From NCBI RefSeq assembly GCF_004193775.1, contig NC_041018.1, forward strand, positions 34,726,913 through 34,790,912: a stretch of DNA of 64,000 bases, read 5' to 3'. The stretch comes from Glycine soja (Eukaryota > Streptophyta > Magnoliopsida > Fabales > Fabaceae). The position numbers and the translations under genes are program-made. This document shows, one piece after another, positions 1 through 12,120 of the stretch. Each line of letters begins with the position of its first letter. The stretch's first letter is position 1. Under the pieces are notes generated by a model. It was not told the DNA's origin. It searched no databases and saw nothing but the letters and a program-made list of their open reading frames with translations.

Positions 1-1340
1 AAGAAACCATATTTAAGAAGAAAAGATCTGAAACAATCAAACCAAGCTCGAGGTGCTTGTTTAAGGCCATAAAGAGCCTTTTGAAGCTTGCAAACATGGT
101 TGGGGAACTAAGGGTCAGCCATGCCAGGAGGTTGCTCCATGTATGTGTTCTTAGAAAGCAAACCATGCAGAAAGACATTTTTTACGTCAAGTTGTCGAAT
201 GGGCCAATTCTTAACGAGGGCTATAGTGATGATTAACCGGATGGTGTCTGGCTTGATTACAGGAGAGAATGTTTCAGTATAATCTACTCCATTAACTTGA
301 TGATATCCCTTTGCAACAAAGCGAGCTTTGAGACGATCTAGGGACCCATTAGGTTTGAGTTTTGATTTGAAAACCAATTTAGAGCCAATAACATGCAAGT
401 CACGAGTGCGAGGAACGAGTTCCCAAGTTTTATTTTTATGTAAAGCCTCAAGTTCTCCGCACATGGAAGCCTTCCATCTAGGATGAGCTAATGCAGAGCA
501 AATATTATATGGGTTGCATGGAATGTCTGGAGATAACATAGTGATTAAGGCATACTTAGGATTAGGCTTTGTAATTCCGTGTTATGAGCGTGTAACCATG
601 GGATGAGTAGGTACAACATGTGGAAGTTGAGTCTGGGTAGAAGAGGTAGATTCAAGTGGTTGTATTGAGGTAGGAGGCCCAAGCTCAAGGTCTGACTCAA
701 TTGGTGAGTGTTGTGACTCAAGGTTCTCATGTTCAGACAATGAGGGTTGTTCTGGTTGACCAAAAGATGCAATAGGAAGTTGTAAGGCAGGAGATTGCAT
801 TAAAGGATTTGAGCATGGTGGAACGGAAGCAAAAGCTGTTGTTATTGCTGTTAGGTCTGCACAAGAACTGGAGTTAGTATGAGGTAGCCAAGAATCAAAT
901 ATGCTAACTACATGCTGTGTAGGAGAAGAAATCGTATGATGACGATTAGTCTTATATGGAAAGAATGACTCGTCAAAAACATGTCATGAGATAAAAATTT
1001 TCTTACTAGAAAGATGAAAGCATTTATATCATTTATGTATATCACTATATCCAACAAACACACAAGGAAGGGTTTTAGGGTCGAATTTGTTACGTCGTGT
1101 ATCCCAAGTGTAAGGAAAACATTTAGTAAATTTTGGAATAAATTTTTTTGTTTTTGTTGTGTCATTGGAATTTGGTGTCGTGTATTGAAGGGGGGCTGGA
1201 TCATCATTCGTAAGGTGACCAACCAAGTCTTGACTTTCTACTAATGCTAAGGCTTGTTCACGTCATAGTGGGTAGTTTGTAGGGGTGAGTTTGAGAGTGG
1301 TGAAATTGCCAATATTTAGAGAGAAGGAAGTCATGGTGTG
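1..1340 (-). pseudogene. Ty1/copia gag-pol remnant with internal deletion, runs off the window
   Basis: Read on the minus strand, an ATG near 1334 opens a gag-like N-terminus (MTSFSLNIGNF, then TNYPL). This runs in frame into the end of an integrase region (FVGYSDIHK, about 1029-1060), the variable linker (545-960) and the first half of a copia reverse transcriptase (108-539; KARFVAKGY, VDYTETFSPV, RQLDVKNVFLHG). RT continues past a stop at 106-108 as [12 protein letters not shown] and leaves the window at position 1. Most of gag, the protease and the integrase core are missing. A stop replaces an expected Trp in the gag motif YPLW. The order gag, integrase end, RT follows from what is visible; the clade is not resolved. 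This is a dead fragment. Confidence 0.85.
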
Positions 1341-1356
1341 ACAAGGTGTTCACAAA

Positions 1357-1370
1357 GGCTCTAGATACCA
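1357..1370 (-). other. Primer-binding site of the copia remnant
   Basis: On the minus strand the sequence reads TGGTATCTAGAGCC, one insertion away from the usual copia site TGGTATCAGAGC, which is complementary to the 3' end of initiator Met tRNA. It lies just 5' of the gag ATG and just 3' of the LTR, where a primer-binding site belongs. Confidence 0.75.
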
Positions 1371-1371
1371 A

Positions 1372-1763
1372 GAAGAAAACTGATAAATTGTATAACCTTT
1401 TGAAATGTGAACACTCAGCATCGATACAAGAGAGACAAGGGATACTTATATAGCATAGTGTACACTGATTCTGCATAAAGTAATTAAATGTGAATTGATT
1501 GCAGATTAGGAAATTCTAAATATAGAATAAGTTTCCTAAATATGGTTAGCTGCAATCTGGTTTATTTGCCAGATTGATTTGTGCCACTTAAACCAGATTA
1601 GTCTTCCAATAACTTTCCATTATCAGTAGCACAATCACAGGGATCTGTTTCCAACGGCTCTTTGTTTCCTTTTTTGCATGATTGTCATTATTAGTAGCAC
1701 AATCATAAGGATTTTTTTCCAACGGCTCTTTGTTTCCTTTTTCTGCATGATTGTCATCCAACA
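1372..1763 (-). repeat. Single copia LTR shared by flanking remnants
   Basis: On the minus strand the LTR begins TGTTGGATGACAATC at 1763 and ends near 1372-1380, just before the primer-binding site. The inner end is uncertain by about 10 bases. Inside it a block of about 65 bp is tandemly duplicated (about 1627-1692 and 1694-1758; both contain CCAACGGCTCTTTGTTTCC). RNase H coding sequence abuts its upstream side and gag its downstream side, so it works as the 3' LTR of one copy and the 5' LTR of the other. Confidence 0.7.
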
Positions 1764-2288
1764 GCTGATTATTGTTAATATCCTCCCTCAAACAAGGCCG
1801 AGGTTGAAGGCAAAGTTTGGTCCAAAAATGCATGAGAGTAGCTCTGGACACGAGCTTAGTGAACAAATCAACAACTTGATCATTGGTAGGAATGTGGTGA
1901 GTGACAAGATGGCCAAGAGCAACTTGTTCACGAACATAGTGATATCCCAATTCAATGTGCTTGTTGTGGGCATGAAATACTGGATTGATGGTCATGTGAA
2001 GAGCACTAAGATTATCATAGTATAACAGTGGAAGGGATGCTAGTGAAATGCAAAGGTCTTGCAAGAGAAAGGTAAGCCATGTGAGTTCAGCGACAGTGTT
2101 TGCCATGGCCCTATATTCAGCTTTTGTGCTGGAGCGAGAAACTGTTGGTTGTTTCTTAGCACACCATGAGATAAGATTTCCTCCAAGATAGATACAATAA
2201 CCGGTGGTGGAGAGTCGAGTGGTGGGACAACCTACCCAATCTGCATCAAAGAGCACATACTCATGAGAGAAGAGAGAAAAATCTAATT
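1764..2288 (-). pseudogene. Ty1/copia pol 3' end (RNase H)
   Basis: The minus strand encodes the RNase H end of a copia polyprotein. It starts near 2288 with a DADWVGCP motif, then RSSTKAEYRAMA, YYDNLSALHM and HNKHIELGYHYVRE, and reaches LVSRATLMHFWTKLCL near 1810. A purine-rich tract (TTTGAGGGAGGATA, about 1780-1793) sits between the coding end and the LTR and is a plausible polypurine tract. Upstream of 2288 the similarity stops abruptly, so RT is absent from this copy. Its position 5' of the LTR, while an RT fragment lies 3' of it, shows that at least two element copies or a recombined tandem are present. Confidence 0.85.
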
Positions 2289-3437
2289 TGGCGCCAAAAT
2301 GAAAAAAAAAATGAATTCAAAGTTCTATGACTAGTTTTGTTTTCTATTATTTATATAGAATTAAATTATAAAATTCGTGGACTATTATGGTCCAATAGAA
2401 AGATCTCTGAATAAGCTTTCTAAGGAGATATCATATGCCCAATTTGGGTTTAAAATAAGAGAGATAACCTAAATCTAATGAGGTCTAGAGATAGTAACTT
2501 GACGCACAAAATTGACCCTCATAACGTGTGAATTGGCCTGAGCTTATGAGAGGCAAAGTTGTAGATCTATGTCTTATCTTTTCATAGATCCATGGATCAT
2601 CCAAAAGTGAGTTCTACAACCGAAGATATTGTAATGAGAAAAAAGTTCAAAAAATGAACTAAAATTAACAACTAAGCCCATTTAAGCCCAATATTCCAAA
2701 AAAAAACTAGGCCAATGCGTCAATATTAAGCTCAAATATATGTCAATTGAGTCCACAATTGGTCACAAATAAATGTCTTTAAAATGTTCTATCAATAATC
2801 ACCCTAAGTGAGAGAGGGAGGTCACAAGATTTACAAGTTTGTTCAAATTTTTTTTATGAGGTTGTTGATGTAGGTATGGAGAGTCGAATTGCATTAAATA
2901 AATTTGTGATCTTTTCATATTTTATTTATGATGTTGTCTTTTAATTTTATGGTGTATTGTCTCATTATTGTGCATAATAAAGAGGTGTATGATTTTCCCC
3001 CAACAACTTTTATGAAATAATGGACAAAAGTCCATGTTAAACATTTTTTACACACACATTCTCTTTTCATGAAGTGGTGGACTTTCAATCTTTCATCTCC
3101 TAACATGTACTTTACATCCTTTTAATATCAACTAAATGATTTAACAAATAGTAATTAAATATCATAAATCAATTCCAAATATATGAATTTTATGTTCAAA
3201 ATTCAAACATGCTCCTAATATCTATTTGATATATCCTCGTATACTTTTAATATCAATTGAAATATTTAACAAGTAAATTAAAACCAACATAATATAAAAT
3301 TTTCAAAATATATTAAAATATGGATTATTTGATTACATTTTTATTATTATTTAATTTTTAAAAAAATTGATATTGACTATCTTGATGATATCTGGTATAA
3401 TTCGATTCCTCCTCTCTCGCGTGCGCGCGTGCACGCA

Positions 3438-3536
<99 letters not shown>

Positions 3537-4198
3537 TTAAAATTTAAATACTCTTCTAACATGATATTTAATATTTAAAATTTAGCTAGGTCATGTTCAA
3601 CGTTATTTCTTAGAAGTGTTGTTTGAAGGTAAACAACTTGTTTAACAAATTTTACCATTAAAGTGCATGATCTAACATTGTTTATACAAATATCATTTCT
3701 TGTATAAGTAACATTGCTTAAGATTTGTTAAGAATATTTTTTCAAAAAAAATTAGGAATAAAAAATGTTATTTTAAACTATAATAGAGGAAAATTAGCAG
3801 ATTGTGAGACCTCCAAAATTAATTTTTTTTAGGGAGTCCACAAAATTAAACACTCATTTTAATAGTCTTAAAATTTAAGAGATTTTATATAAAATAATTA
3901 ATTAAATTTATGTAAGATTATAGGATTTACAAAATGAAGATAAACAACTCATTTGATTTAGCAATCATGAACCATGCATTGTGGGTATGAATAGAGATAT
4001 GTTGAGATTTTATAATTGTTAGCACAATATTATTGCACTTATTATTTTTTTTTATCTCTATTCACATTATATTATTTATTATATTTATATTATTCTCTTT
4101 TTTTTTTCTCTTTTGTTTGTCTGTATATAATTGAATTAGACATGGGAGATATCCATCATTTTTTATTCATATAAGATAGCAGAAATTAAGAAGACAAA
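2289..4198. other. AT-rich stretch without recognisable genes
   Basis: I see no credible coding sequence here. Open frames are short and of low complexity. The only distinct structure is the dinucleotide tract at 3418-3536. Confidence 0.7.
3418..3536. repeat. Alternating purine-pyrimidine microsatellite, (GC/GT)n then (AC)n
   Basis: About 119 bases alternate pyrimidine and purine without a break. A GC/GT/CA mixture (3418-3447) is followed by about 43 AC units (3448-3533) and a short AT end. An uninterrupted tract of this kind is a classical candidate for Z-form DNA. Confidence 0.95.
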
Positions 4199-4512
4199 TG
4201 ATGGAGACGTTAGGGCAGCAGACACCATGAACGTAGAAGCTATCACAGAGAGGCCACGAAGGAATGTTTCGAAACCTAGATACTTAGGTGATTACATATG
4301 AATAAGCTAGCATGACCGTTAGTTAGTTAGAGGGCCGTTAGTCCGTTATAACCACTTGTAATTAGTTACGTACAAAGCTCATGCATGAAACACGTTGTAT
4401 ATAAGGGACCTTCCATGAATGAATAAAGTGCAGAACATTTGAGTAAAAGCTTGACCCTCAGGAGGGACCTTGACCTCGAAACAAGGCATTCACTCTTCTT
4501 CTTCCTTATCCC
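4199..4512 (+). repeat. 5' LTR of a chromovirus-type gypsy element
   Basis: The start TGATGGAGACGTTAGGGC at 4199 recurs at 8907 downstream of the integrase, which defines the LTR start. The end near 4512 is inferred from the position of the gag ATG at 4540 and is approximate. A TATA-like TATATAAGGG lies at about 4397. The first ~100 bases still read as the C-terminal tail of the polyprotein (ERPRRNVSKPRYLGDYI then stop, ending about 4301), so the pol reading frame overlaps the LTR. Confidence 0.75.
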
Positions 4513-4539
4513 ACAACACTGGTCCGACCTGCCTCATCC

Positions 4540-6142
4540 ATGGCAGAGCATGGAACTCGTCGAACCACCACGGACCGCCTCGAGGAGGCCATAGCCGCCC
4601 TGACCGAGAAACACTCCGACTTGGCTAACAAGTTCGATGCCATGTGTGAGTGTCTCTCTCACATGTCGTCTTCTGCTCTGCCACCTCCTCCAGTTCCGCG
4701 ACCACCAGTCAAACTCGACGTCCCGCGGTTCGACTGCCACGATCCACTTGGGTGGATCTTCAAAATCTCAGTTTTTTGATTACCAAGGAACTCCAAAAGA
4801 CGATCGTATCATGGTAGCTTCCTTTTACCTAGACGGCGCTGCATTAAGCTGGTTTCAGTGGATGTTCCGAAATGGATTCATCACTTTATGGCCAGCCCTT
4901 CTCCAAGCCACTGAATCTCGTTTTGCTCCCTCGATCTACGACGACCCCCGTGGAGCCTTATTCAAGCTCACTCAACGAGGCACCGTCACAGAGTACCTAA
5001 CGGAATTTGAGAAACTCGCGAATCGCATCACAAGCCTGTCCCCATCAGTCCTTCTCAGTTGTTTCATCTCCGGCCTCAGCCAAGAGATACGCCGGGAGGT
5101 ACAGGCTTTTCAACCCGCCTCCCTTCCAAAAGCCACAGCTCTTGCTCGTTTACAGGAAGATAAAATTAATGACCTCCGTAAACACACCCGTACCCCCTTT
5201 ATCCACCCATCACCAAACACTACCTCCTTTAACCCTCACTCAACACAACCACCTCGACCAAAAGCCCCGTTTGTCCAGAGAACCCAAGAAGACATGGCAT
5301 ATAGACGCGAGAAGGGGCTCTGTTATAATTGTGATGAAAAATGGAGCTCCTCCCATCGTTGTAAAGGGCGAGTTCTCTTCTTCATTGCTAACTCCGACGA
5401 GCCTTCATCACCAGAGTCAAGCCCTTCAGAACCTTTGTCTCCTTCAAAGACTGAACATGACCAAACAATGCTCGAAGTTACCCAGCCTTTCGACCCCGCC
5501 TCACTGCAACCCCATATCAGTCTCCACGCCATGGCCGGTGTACCCGCCACAGACACCTTCAGATTGTACGGCCTCATCAACAACACTCGTGTCACCATTT
5601 TAGTAGATAGCGGCAGCACTCATAACTTCGTTCAACCTTGGGTTGCGAAGTTCCTCAATCTTCCCTTGCAAGATACAGTGCCTCTCAGGGTCATGGTAGG
5701 CAACGGTTCGATGTTGGATTGCCAGCAGATGATCCCTGAAACCACGATACTCATCCAGGATCACAGCTTCGTGGTCACGTTGCCCGTTTTGCCGTTAAGC
5801 GGAGCCGACGACGTTTTTGGAGTAGAATGGCTGAGAACATTGGGCCCGGTCATTATTGACTACGCCGATTTTACTATGAAGTTCACCCTTTTTGGAAGGC
5901 CCATCCATCTTCGTGCAGATGTGCAAGTTGACACCAACCCAGTTTCGGCCCATCAGGTAAAGCGCCTCATATCCACTAACTTTACTTCGGGCCTCTTCCA
6001 CTTATCACTACAACCCATTTCCTCACCCGAATTACTAAACACTACACCCCACCCCGTCCCCGCCATTGATGAGCTTCTACTCAAGTACCAGTCCCTATTC
6101 AACCAACCCACAAGCCTTCCCCCCCACCCCTCGCCAACATGA
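4540..6142 (+). pseudogene. Chromovirus gag and protease region
   Basis: Gag begins at the ATG at 4540 (MAEHGTRRTTTDRLEEA) with a coiled-coil-like start. The frame shifts near 4770, and capsid-like sequence follows (FYLDGAALSWFQWM, EYLTEFEKLANRI). A zinc knuckle CYNCDEKWSSSHRC lies near 5320-5362, and an aspartic protease motif VDSGSTHNF near 5603-5629. The knuckle form and the later chromodomain fit plant chromoviruses. The same frame runs to 6142, where a second frameshift leads into RT. At least two frameshifts make this copy non-functional. Confidence 0.88.
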
Positions 6143-7727
6143 TCACCAAATAAACCTCATCCCTTCAGCTCACCCTATTAACGTTAGACCATATAGATAC
6201 CCGTGCTTCCAAAAGACTGAGATAGAAAAACAAGTATCAGCGCTTCTCGATTCCGGTTTGATCCAACCTAGCAGAAGCCCATTTTCTTCCCCAGTATTAC
6301 TGGTAAAGAAGAAGGACAGTACATGGCATATGTGCGTGGATTACAGGGCTTTAAACTCCATCACGGTCCGCGATAGATTTCAATTACCAACTATCGAAGA
6401 GCTCTTGGACGAATTGGGCCATGCTTTGTGGTTTTCGAAGCTAGACTTAAGACAGGGCTTCCATCAAATTTTAATGGCGGAGATTGATGTACCGAAGACA
6501 GCTTTTTGGACTCATCAGGGCCACTATGAGTATAGGGTCATGCCCTTCGGGTTGTGCAACGCCCCATCGACATTTCAGGCAGCCATGAATGCCTTACTCC
6601 GTCCGTTCTTAAGGAAGTTCACGGCGGTGTTCTTCGACGACATACTTGTCTACAACGCCTCCCTTCAGGACCATCTACACCACTTGGAATGCGTTTTCAA
6701 CTCCCTGTCCCAGGCCCAGTACTTCCTTAAGCGTTCCAAATGCTTGTTTGGGCAGCGTCAGCTTGATTATCTAGGTCATGTGGTCTCCGGCGAAGGTGTG
6801 CAACTAGATCCTTCCAAAGTACAGGCCATACTCGATTGGCCCCAACCTAGCTCCCCGAGAGACCTTCGTGCATTCCTGGGTCTCACTGGATTCTACCGGA
6901 AGTTTGTGAAGTGATATGCATCCATTGCGGCGCCATTAACACAACTTCTTTGCAAGGACACGTTCAGATGGAGTGAGGAGTCTCAGGAAGCCTTCGATGA
7001 TCTGAAGAAAGCTATGACGGCTGCACCAGTGCTAGCCCTTCCTGATTTCTCCTTACCTTTTTCACTAGAAACAGATGCATCAAGCTATGCTATGGGTGCG
7101 GTTCTTCATCAACGAGGACACCCCATAACATTCTTCAGCAAACCACTAGGTCAACGTCTTCAACATGCATCCGTGTACGTCTGTGAGCTACACGCTATTG
7201 TCGCCGCCGTCCGCAAGTGGCGACAATACCTACTGGGCCACAAATTCACCATCTATACAAATCATTACAGCCTCCATGAGCTCGTATCTCAGACCATCCA
7301 AACCCCGGAGCAGCAGTTCTACCTCGCCAAACTACTTGGATTCGATTACGATATCCAATACAAGGCCGGAACTTCGAACGTGGTTGCTGATTCCCTTTCG
7401 CGTGTGGGTGAATCCACTCAAGGACAATGCTTCATCCTCTCAGTCCCACACCCCGAGTTCCTACACCTGCTAAAGCAATCATTACTCGAGAGCTCAGAAT
7501 TCCAAAGACACCGCAAAGCAATCCAAACTGCATCCACAGACCACCCTGACTTCTCCATCTCGGGTGATTTCATTCTATTCAAAGGAGCAATCTGGATTGA
7601 TGAAAAGAATCCATTAATTCCAGCGTTACTGCATGAGCATCACGCTACCCCACTCGCGGGCCACTTCGGCGTTAAGAAAACGTTCCATCGCCTTCGTCCC
7701 AATTTTCAGTGGACCAACATGCTCTGA
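6066..7727 (+). pseudogene. Chromovirus reverse transcriptase and RNase H
   Basis: RT motifs appear in order: VDYRALN (about 6340), KLDLRQGFHQI (6440), MPFGLCNAPSTF (6541) and the catalytic FFDDILVY near 6632-6655, followed by LDYLGHVVS. An in-frame stop at 6912-6914 breaks YRKFVK just before the RNase H connection. RNase H follows from about 6990 (ETDASSYAMGAVL, ITFFSKPL, ADSLSR) and the frame ends at a stop at 7725-7727 inside the integrase N-terminus (AGHFGVKKTFHRL). The reading frame is constant over this stretch apart from the two stops. These enzymes would copy the element RNA in cytoplasmic particles, but this copy is broken. Confidence 0.9.
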
Positions 7728-8906
7728 GATGTTAAGACCTTCGTTCGCAATTGCCACACCTGTCAACAAGTAAAGCCCATCATGCGCAAGAGTGCTGGCC
7801 TCTTACAACCCATTCCAATACCTTCAAGCATCTGGGAGGACCTCTCCATGGATTTCATGACCCACCTTCCAAGCTCTAGCGGATTCACGACTATCCTCGT
7901 AATCGTTGATAGGTTCTCCAAGGGAGTTCACCTTGGAGCTTTACCTTCCCACTACACGGCCTTTAAGGTGGCCAATCTTTTCCTTAATATCGTATGCAAG
8001 CTACATGGGTTTCCCCGGAGCATTATTTCCGACCGAGACCCCATTTTCGTTAGCTCCTTCTGGCGAGAGCTTTTTCGGCTAAGTGGAACGACGATGCGCA
8101 TGAGCACGACTTATCATCCTAAAACGGATGGCCAAACCAAAGTGATGAACCACACGAATGAGCAATATCTTCGTTCTTTCTTTCATCACAACCCAGCTGA
8201 GTGGTATAAGTTTATGGCTTTAGCTGAATGGTCCTATAACACGTCTCAACATTCCGGCACCAAGTTCACTCCCTACGAGGTCATCTACAGCAAGCCTCCT
8301 CCTACTATCTCAGACTATCTCAACTCAAGGGCTCATCGCGAAATGATGCAGTCGACACCATGTTAGTCACGCGGAGTGCCATCTATACTTCACTCAGGAA
8401 GAAGCTTTTAAAAGCCCAGGAGAGTATGAAACTCCTCACGGACAAGAAACGTCGTGATGTTCAATACAGCGAGTGGCAGATGGTCTACGCCCGCCATCGT
8501 CCTCATCGTCAGCTTTCCTTACGAGATCAGCCCCCTAACAAGCTCGCCAAACGTTACTTCAGACCATTCCCTATCCTTGAATGCATTGGAACGGTGGCAT
8601 ATCGGTTGCAACTCCCGGAAGCATCTAAGATCCATCCCGTCTTCCATTGTTCCATGTTACGACCCCACCACAGTCCCTTGGAACTTCCGGTTTCTGCCCT
8701 CCCACCAGACGCAGTCCAAAATCAGCCCATATTGAAGCCCTTGACCATCCTCGATTCACGCATGGATTCCTCTACTAACCCCCAACTCGGCTTGTTTTGG
8801 TACAATGGGTTGGCTTAGCACCCGAAGATTCTACATGGGAGCCGTGGGATGACATTCGCCGGTTTCATCACCTTGAGGACAAGGTGAGTTTTCCAGGGCG
8901 GGATGA
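7728..8906 (+). pseudogene. Chromovirus integrase and chromodomain-like C-terminus
   Basis: After the stop at 7725-7727 the zinc-binding pair CHTCQQVK completes the HHCC domain. The catalytic core follows with DFMTHLP, VDRFSKGVH, the Asp of SDRDPIF and YHPKTDGQT, where the usual Glu position (QTE) reads QTKVMN, so the third catalytic acidic residue appears changed to Lys. Frameshifts occur near 8350 and 8790. The C-terminus has IHPVFHCSMLRP and a chromodomain-like VQWVGLAPEDSTWEPW (about 8800-8848). Chromodomains are thought to guide integration to marked chromatin. The tail reads on into the LTR. Confidence 0.88.
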
Positions 8907-8969
8907 TGATGGAGACGTTAGGGCAGCAGACACCATGAACGTAGAAGCTATCACAGAGAGGCCACGAAG
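8907..8969 (+). repeat. Truncated 3' LTR of the chromovirus
   Basis: About 63 bases match the first 63 of the 5' LTR at 4199 almost exactly, then similarity stops after GGCCACGAAG. The rest of the LTR and any target duplication are lost. Confidence 0.85.
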
Positions 8970-11664
8970 AAATTCCTTATGTTTTATAAGAAAATTCTAA
9001 GGCCTCCTAAATGTTGTGTGGGATGCTTGCCTCATTGATACCTTTCGAGAATAAATTTTTTGTGTAGATCTTCTTCTAGCTAAGAAGAGTGGTTGATAGA
9101 TCAAGAATCCACTCTTTCGATCCTTTGGTGCTTTCTCCTTATCTTCAAATTGATGTTAGGAGACTTCTTTCCACTTAGTTAGCTTTTGCTTTTGTTTTTG
9201 TTTTGACTTGAGTTACTAAAATCTATTTAAAAAATAATTAATTTCTCTTAATAGATATTTTTTATATATAGACGATTTAAAATCAAATCTTTATGATCAC
9301 ATCTTTAAGGGAAAAGTTTATTTATAAAATAGTATCAAATCATTGTACTAACAAAAAAAATATTAATATATACACATAATTTACAAGTATGTTGTTATTT
9401 TTATTATGTAAAATTTGACTAAGTTAAGAGAATCATGTGTCGATATACTTGTCTCGAAATGAGTAGAAAAATCTCTTCAAAAGTGATTAAAATATGGTCT
9501 AAATTTTGAGAAGTTGATTGTATAATCGAAGAGAGTTATTTCGATTAAGATTTATGATTTCATTAAAGTATGTGAGATTGAAAAGCGTTCAAAAGTGAAA
9601 TCTTTTTCGTTAATCAAATTGTCAATTGACATAGTTGCGAAAAAGTTATACAACGACAATAACTAATATCAGATTAATGTATTTAGGAATATCGTTGTAC
9701 ACATGTCAAAATCTTATAATTCGATCATTTGTATTAGATGTCTATCAATAAAACTGTTGAATGTCAATTTTCGAGGGTTGAAATACTATCACTTAATTCT
9801 TCAAACACGAACAACACCTATCATCTAAAATTGGTTATGTCATCATGTATGTATTCAATTCTCATCTTTTATGAATTTATGTCTATTTATTTTACTGTGT
9901 ACATTTTCTAACCTCTTTACTCTTTTCAATCTTTATTTTTTCTTAAAGCTTTTGCTTTTTCTAATCCCTACTTATTATTATTGAAATTATTATAAAACTA
10001 ATCATTAAATCGAAAATATTTTTATCAAAGTTTCGTTATTATCTTATAAACTATGATATTATTATAATAAAAATGGATATATTTATCGAAATTATAACTG
10101 TGATTTGCATTAAGTACTAAGCAGTTTTCTAATAAGTTAAAAATCATAAAATTAATTGTTTAATAAAAAAGAACATATAATTGATAATAGATTTTATGTC
10201 TTATCTTTAAAAATTTATTTTATAACAGAATTATTAGTAAAAATTATTTTGTTATTTCAAAAATACTTTTCTTTTGATAAATAAATATAATATAATTTTC
10301 ACTATTCACATGATAATTAATATCAGATACTATTCTACTTTAAATTACACCTACCATTTTATCTCTTGTTAAATCTAAGTTAATATTCATAAATCTTTGT
10401 CCATACTTATTTAACTTTGCCTTGGTTTTTGTGTTGAATATACACACATGATGTACAGACGTGTATAATCATTAAAGCAAGATATAGTTCTACATTAAAT
10501 TGCATCTACCATTTTGTCTCCAATATTAAATCAAATTTAGTAGTCAAAAGCGTTGTAGCATGTCACATTTAACTAAGCTAATGCACAAAGCATTGCAGCA
10601 GCACGTTAGTTCATGAATGACGTTGTGTAAGATATGATAAGTCTCATATTAAATAAGAATTAAAAGATTAAATATTATATAAGTAAATATAAAACTCATA
10701 AACTTGAGTGTTAAATTTTTAATTAAAGTATAATGTTAAATCTCCTCTTTATTTATTACTCGCTTGGTTTCACAACAAATGACAAGCACCAGATCAAAGA
10801 TATGTGTATTCCTGATCCTAAAGAAGCAGAGGCATGGGGCTTATAAAAAGCTTTGATATGGGCAAATTTACTTGGTTTTCAGAACATTATTTTTTAATTA
10901 GATTGTAAATCTGCTGGCTTATACAAAGCTTTGATCGATATTGGGCAAATTTACTTGGTTTTCAGAACATTATTTTTCAATTAGGTTGTAAATCTTCTAG
11001 CTGTTGATAATCTCAGTAATAATGTCATTGGTCACTCAAAGATGGATCATACTTTGACCACTTATAAACATCATCTTGATAGTTTTCCAAAACTCCGATC
11101 CTTTGGTAACTTTTGTTAGGATGCGAGTGAATTAATTATGTCAGCTTATAGGATTATTTGCTTTTTGCTAACAATCATACTTTTGATTGTATACTGCATA
11201 AAAAAAATACTTTTAATTGTATTCCTTCTTCTATTCATTTTGTTATTATGAATGAAACGGAATAGCTACTTTTTCTCGCACAAAAAACTGCATTAGTATC
11301 ATCAGTTAATTGTTAATAAAAAAATTATAATAAAAATTTAAAATATCATAAATATATTCAAAACAATAATAAAATGTTGATTAATATTTAATTGATAAAA
11401 AATATTATATTATAATTTCAGAAAATGTAAAATGAATAAATATAAAACTAAGAATGTTATAAAAAAAATACTAATACAAATTTCTACCAGATCTAAAAAG
11501 TAATAGTATTAAAATAAAAAAGGATAGTAAATTGTTTTATAGTAAAAATAATAAATAATAAAATAATGTTATTTATTTATATATTAAATAAATTATACCC
11601 GTACATAGATGTATGAAATCTAGTTTTTCTTTTCTCTAAGGAAATAGTTAATTTGTAGTATTAT
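8970..11664. other. AT-rich gene-free interval
   Basis: No coding sequence, RNA gene or transposon end is recognisable. The sequence is AT-rich with many short homopolymers. It contains one short direct duplication at 10838-11000. Confidence 0.65.
10838..11000 (+). repeat. Tandem duplication of about 80 bp
   Basis: GGCTTATAAAAAGCTTTG opens a block at 10838 that repeats at about 10917 with a few substitutions. Both blocks include TTTACTTGGTTTTCAGAACA and end near GTAAATCT(G/T)CT. Confidence 0.85.
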
Positions 11665-12120
11665 CACTACCACAAAAACAAGCTTCTACATCGGTGGAAA
11701 ACCAGTATCTACGACGGGCCCAACACCATCTTTGTTCCAGGTGTCGTTGTATATCGACAACAACGACATCGGTCAACTAGCACCCGTCTTTGTAATGCAA
11801 CAATACAACGTCAGTGGCTACAAAAGAACAGACGTTATAAATAAGGATTCAACGACGCACATTATGAAGAACCCGTCGTTGTTGTGATCCATTTCAATGA
11901 CGGGTAGCCCAAAACACGTCGTTGTTTTGTCCCATTTCAATGTCGGGTAGCCCAAGACACGTCGTTGTATGCTTCCATTTCAACGTCGGGTTAGAAAGGC
12001 CCGACGTTGTTTGCCAGTATGTCAACGTCGGTGTCCCTAGCACCCGTCGTTGTTGGTAAATAACAATATAAAGACGGGTTTAAAGGACGACCGTCGTTGA
12101 AGTATTTTGCCTGCTGACGA
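11665..12120 (-). repeat. CACTA transposon end with subterminal repeats
   Basis: CACTACCACAAAAACAAGC at 11665 is a typical CACTA terminal inverted repeat. The next ~430 bases are packed with short repeats in both orientations built on ACCCGTCGTTG and CAACGTCGGG. Such subterminal repeats are, in the En/Spm family, the binding sites for the TNPA-type protein. The possible 3 bp target duplicate on the left is TAT (11662-11664). The transposase genes to the right run toward this end, so it is the 3' end of the element. Confidence 0.85.

Noticed and set aside
3377..3562. Minus-strand frame rich in Cys-Val
   Set aside because: It is the translation of the (AC)n tract.
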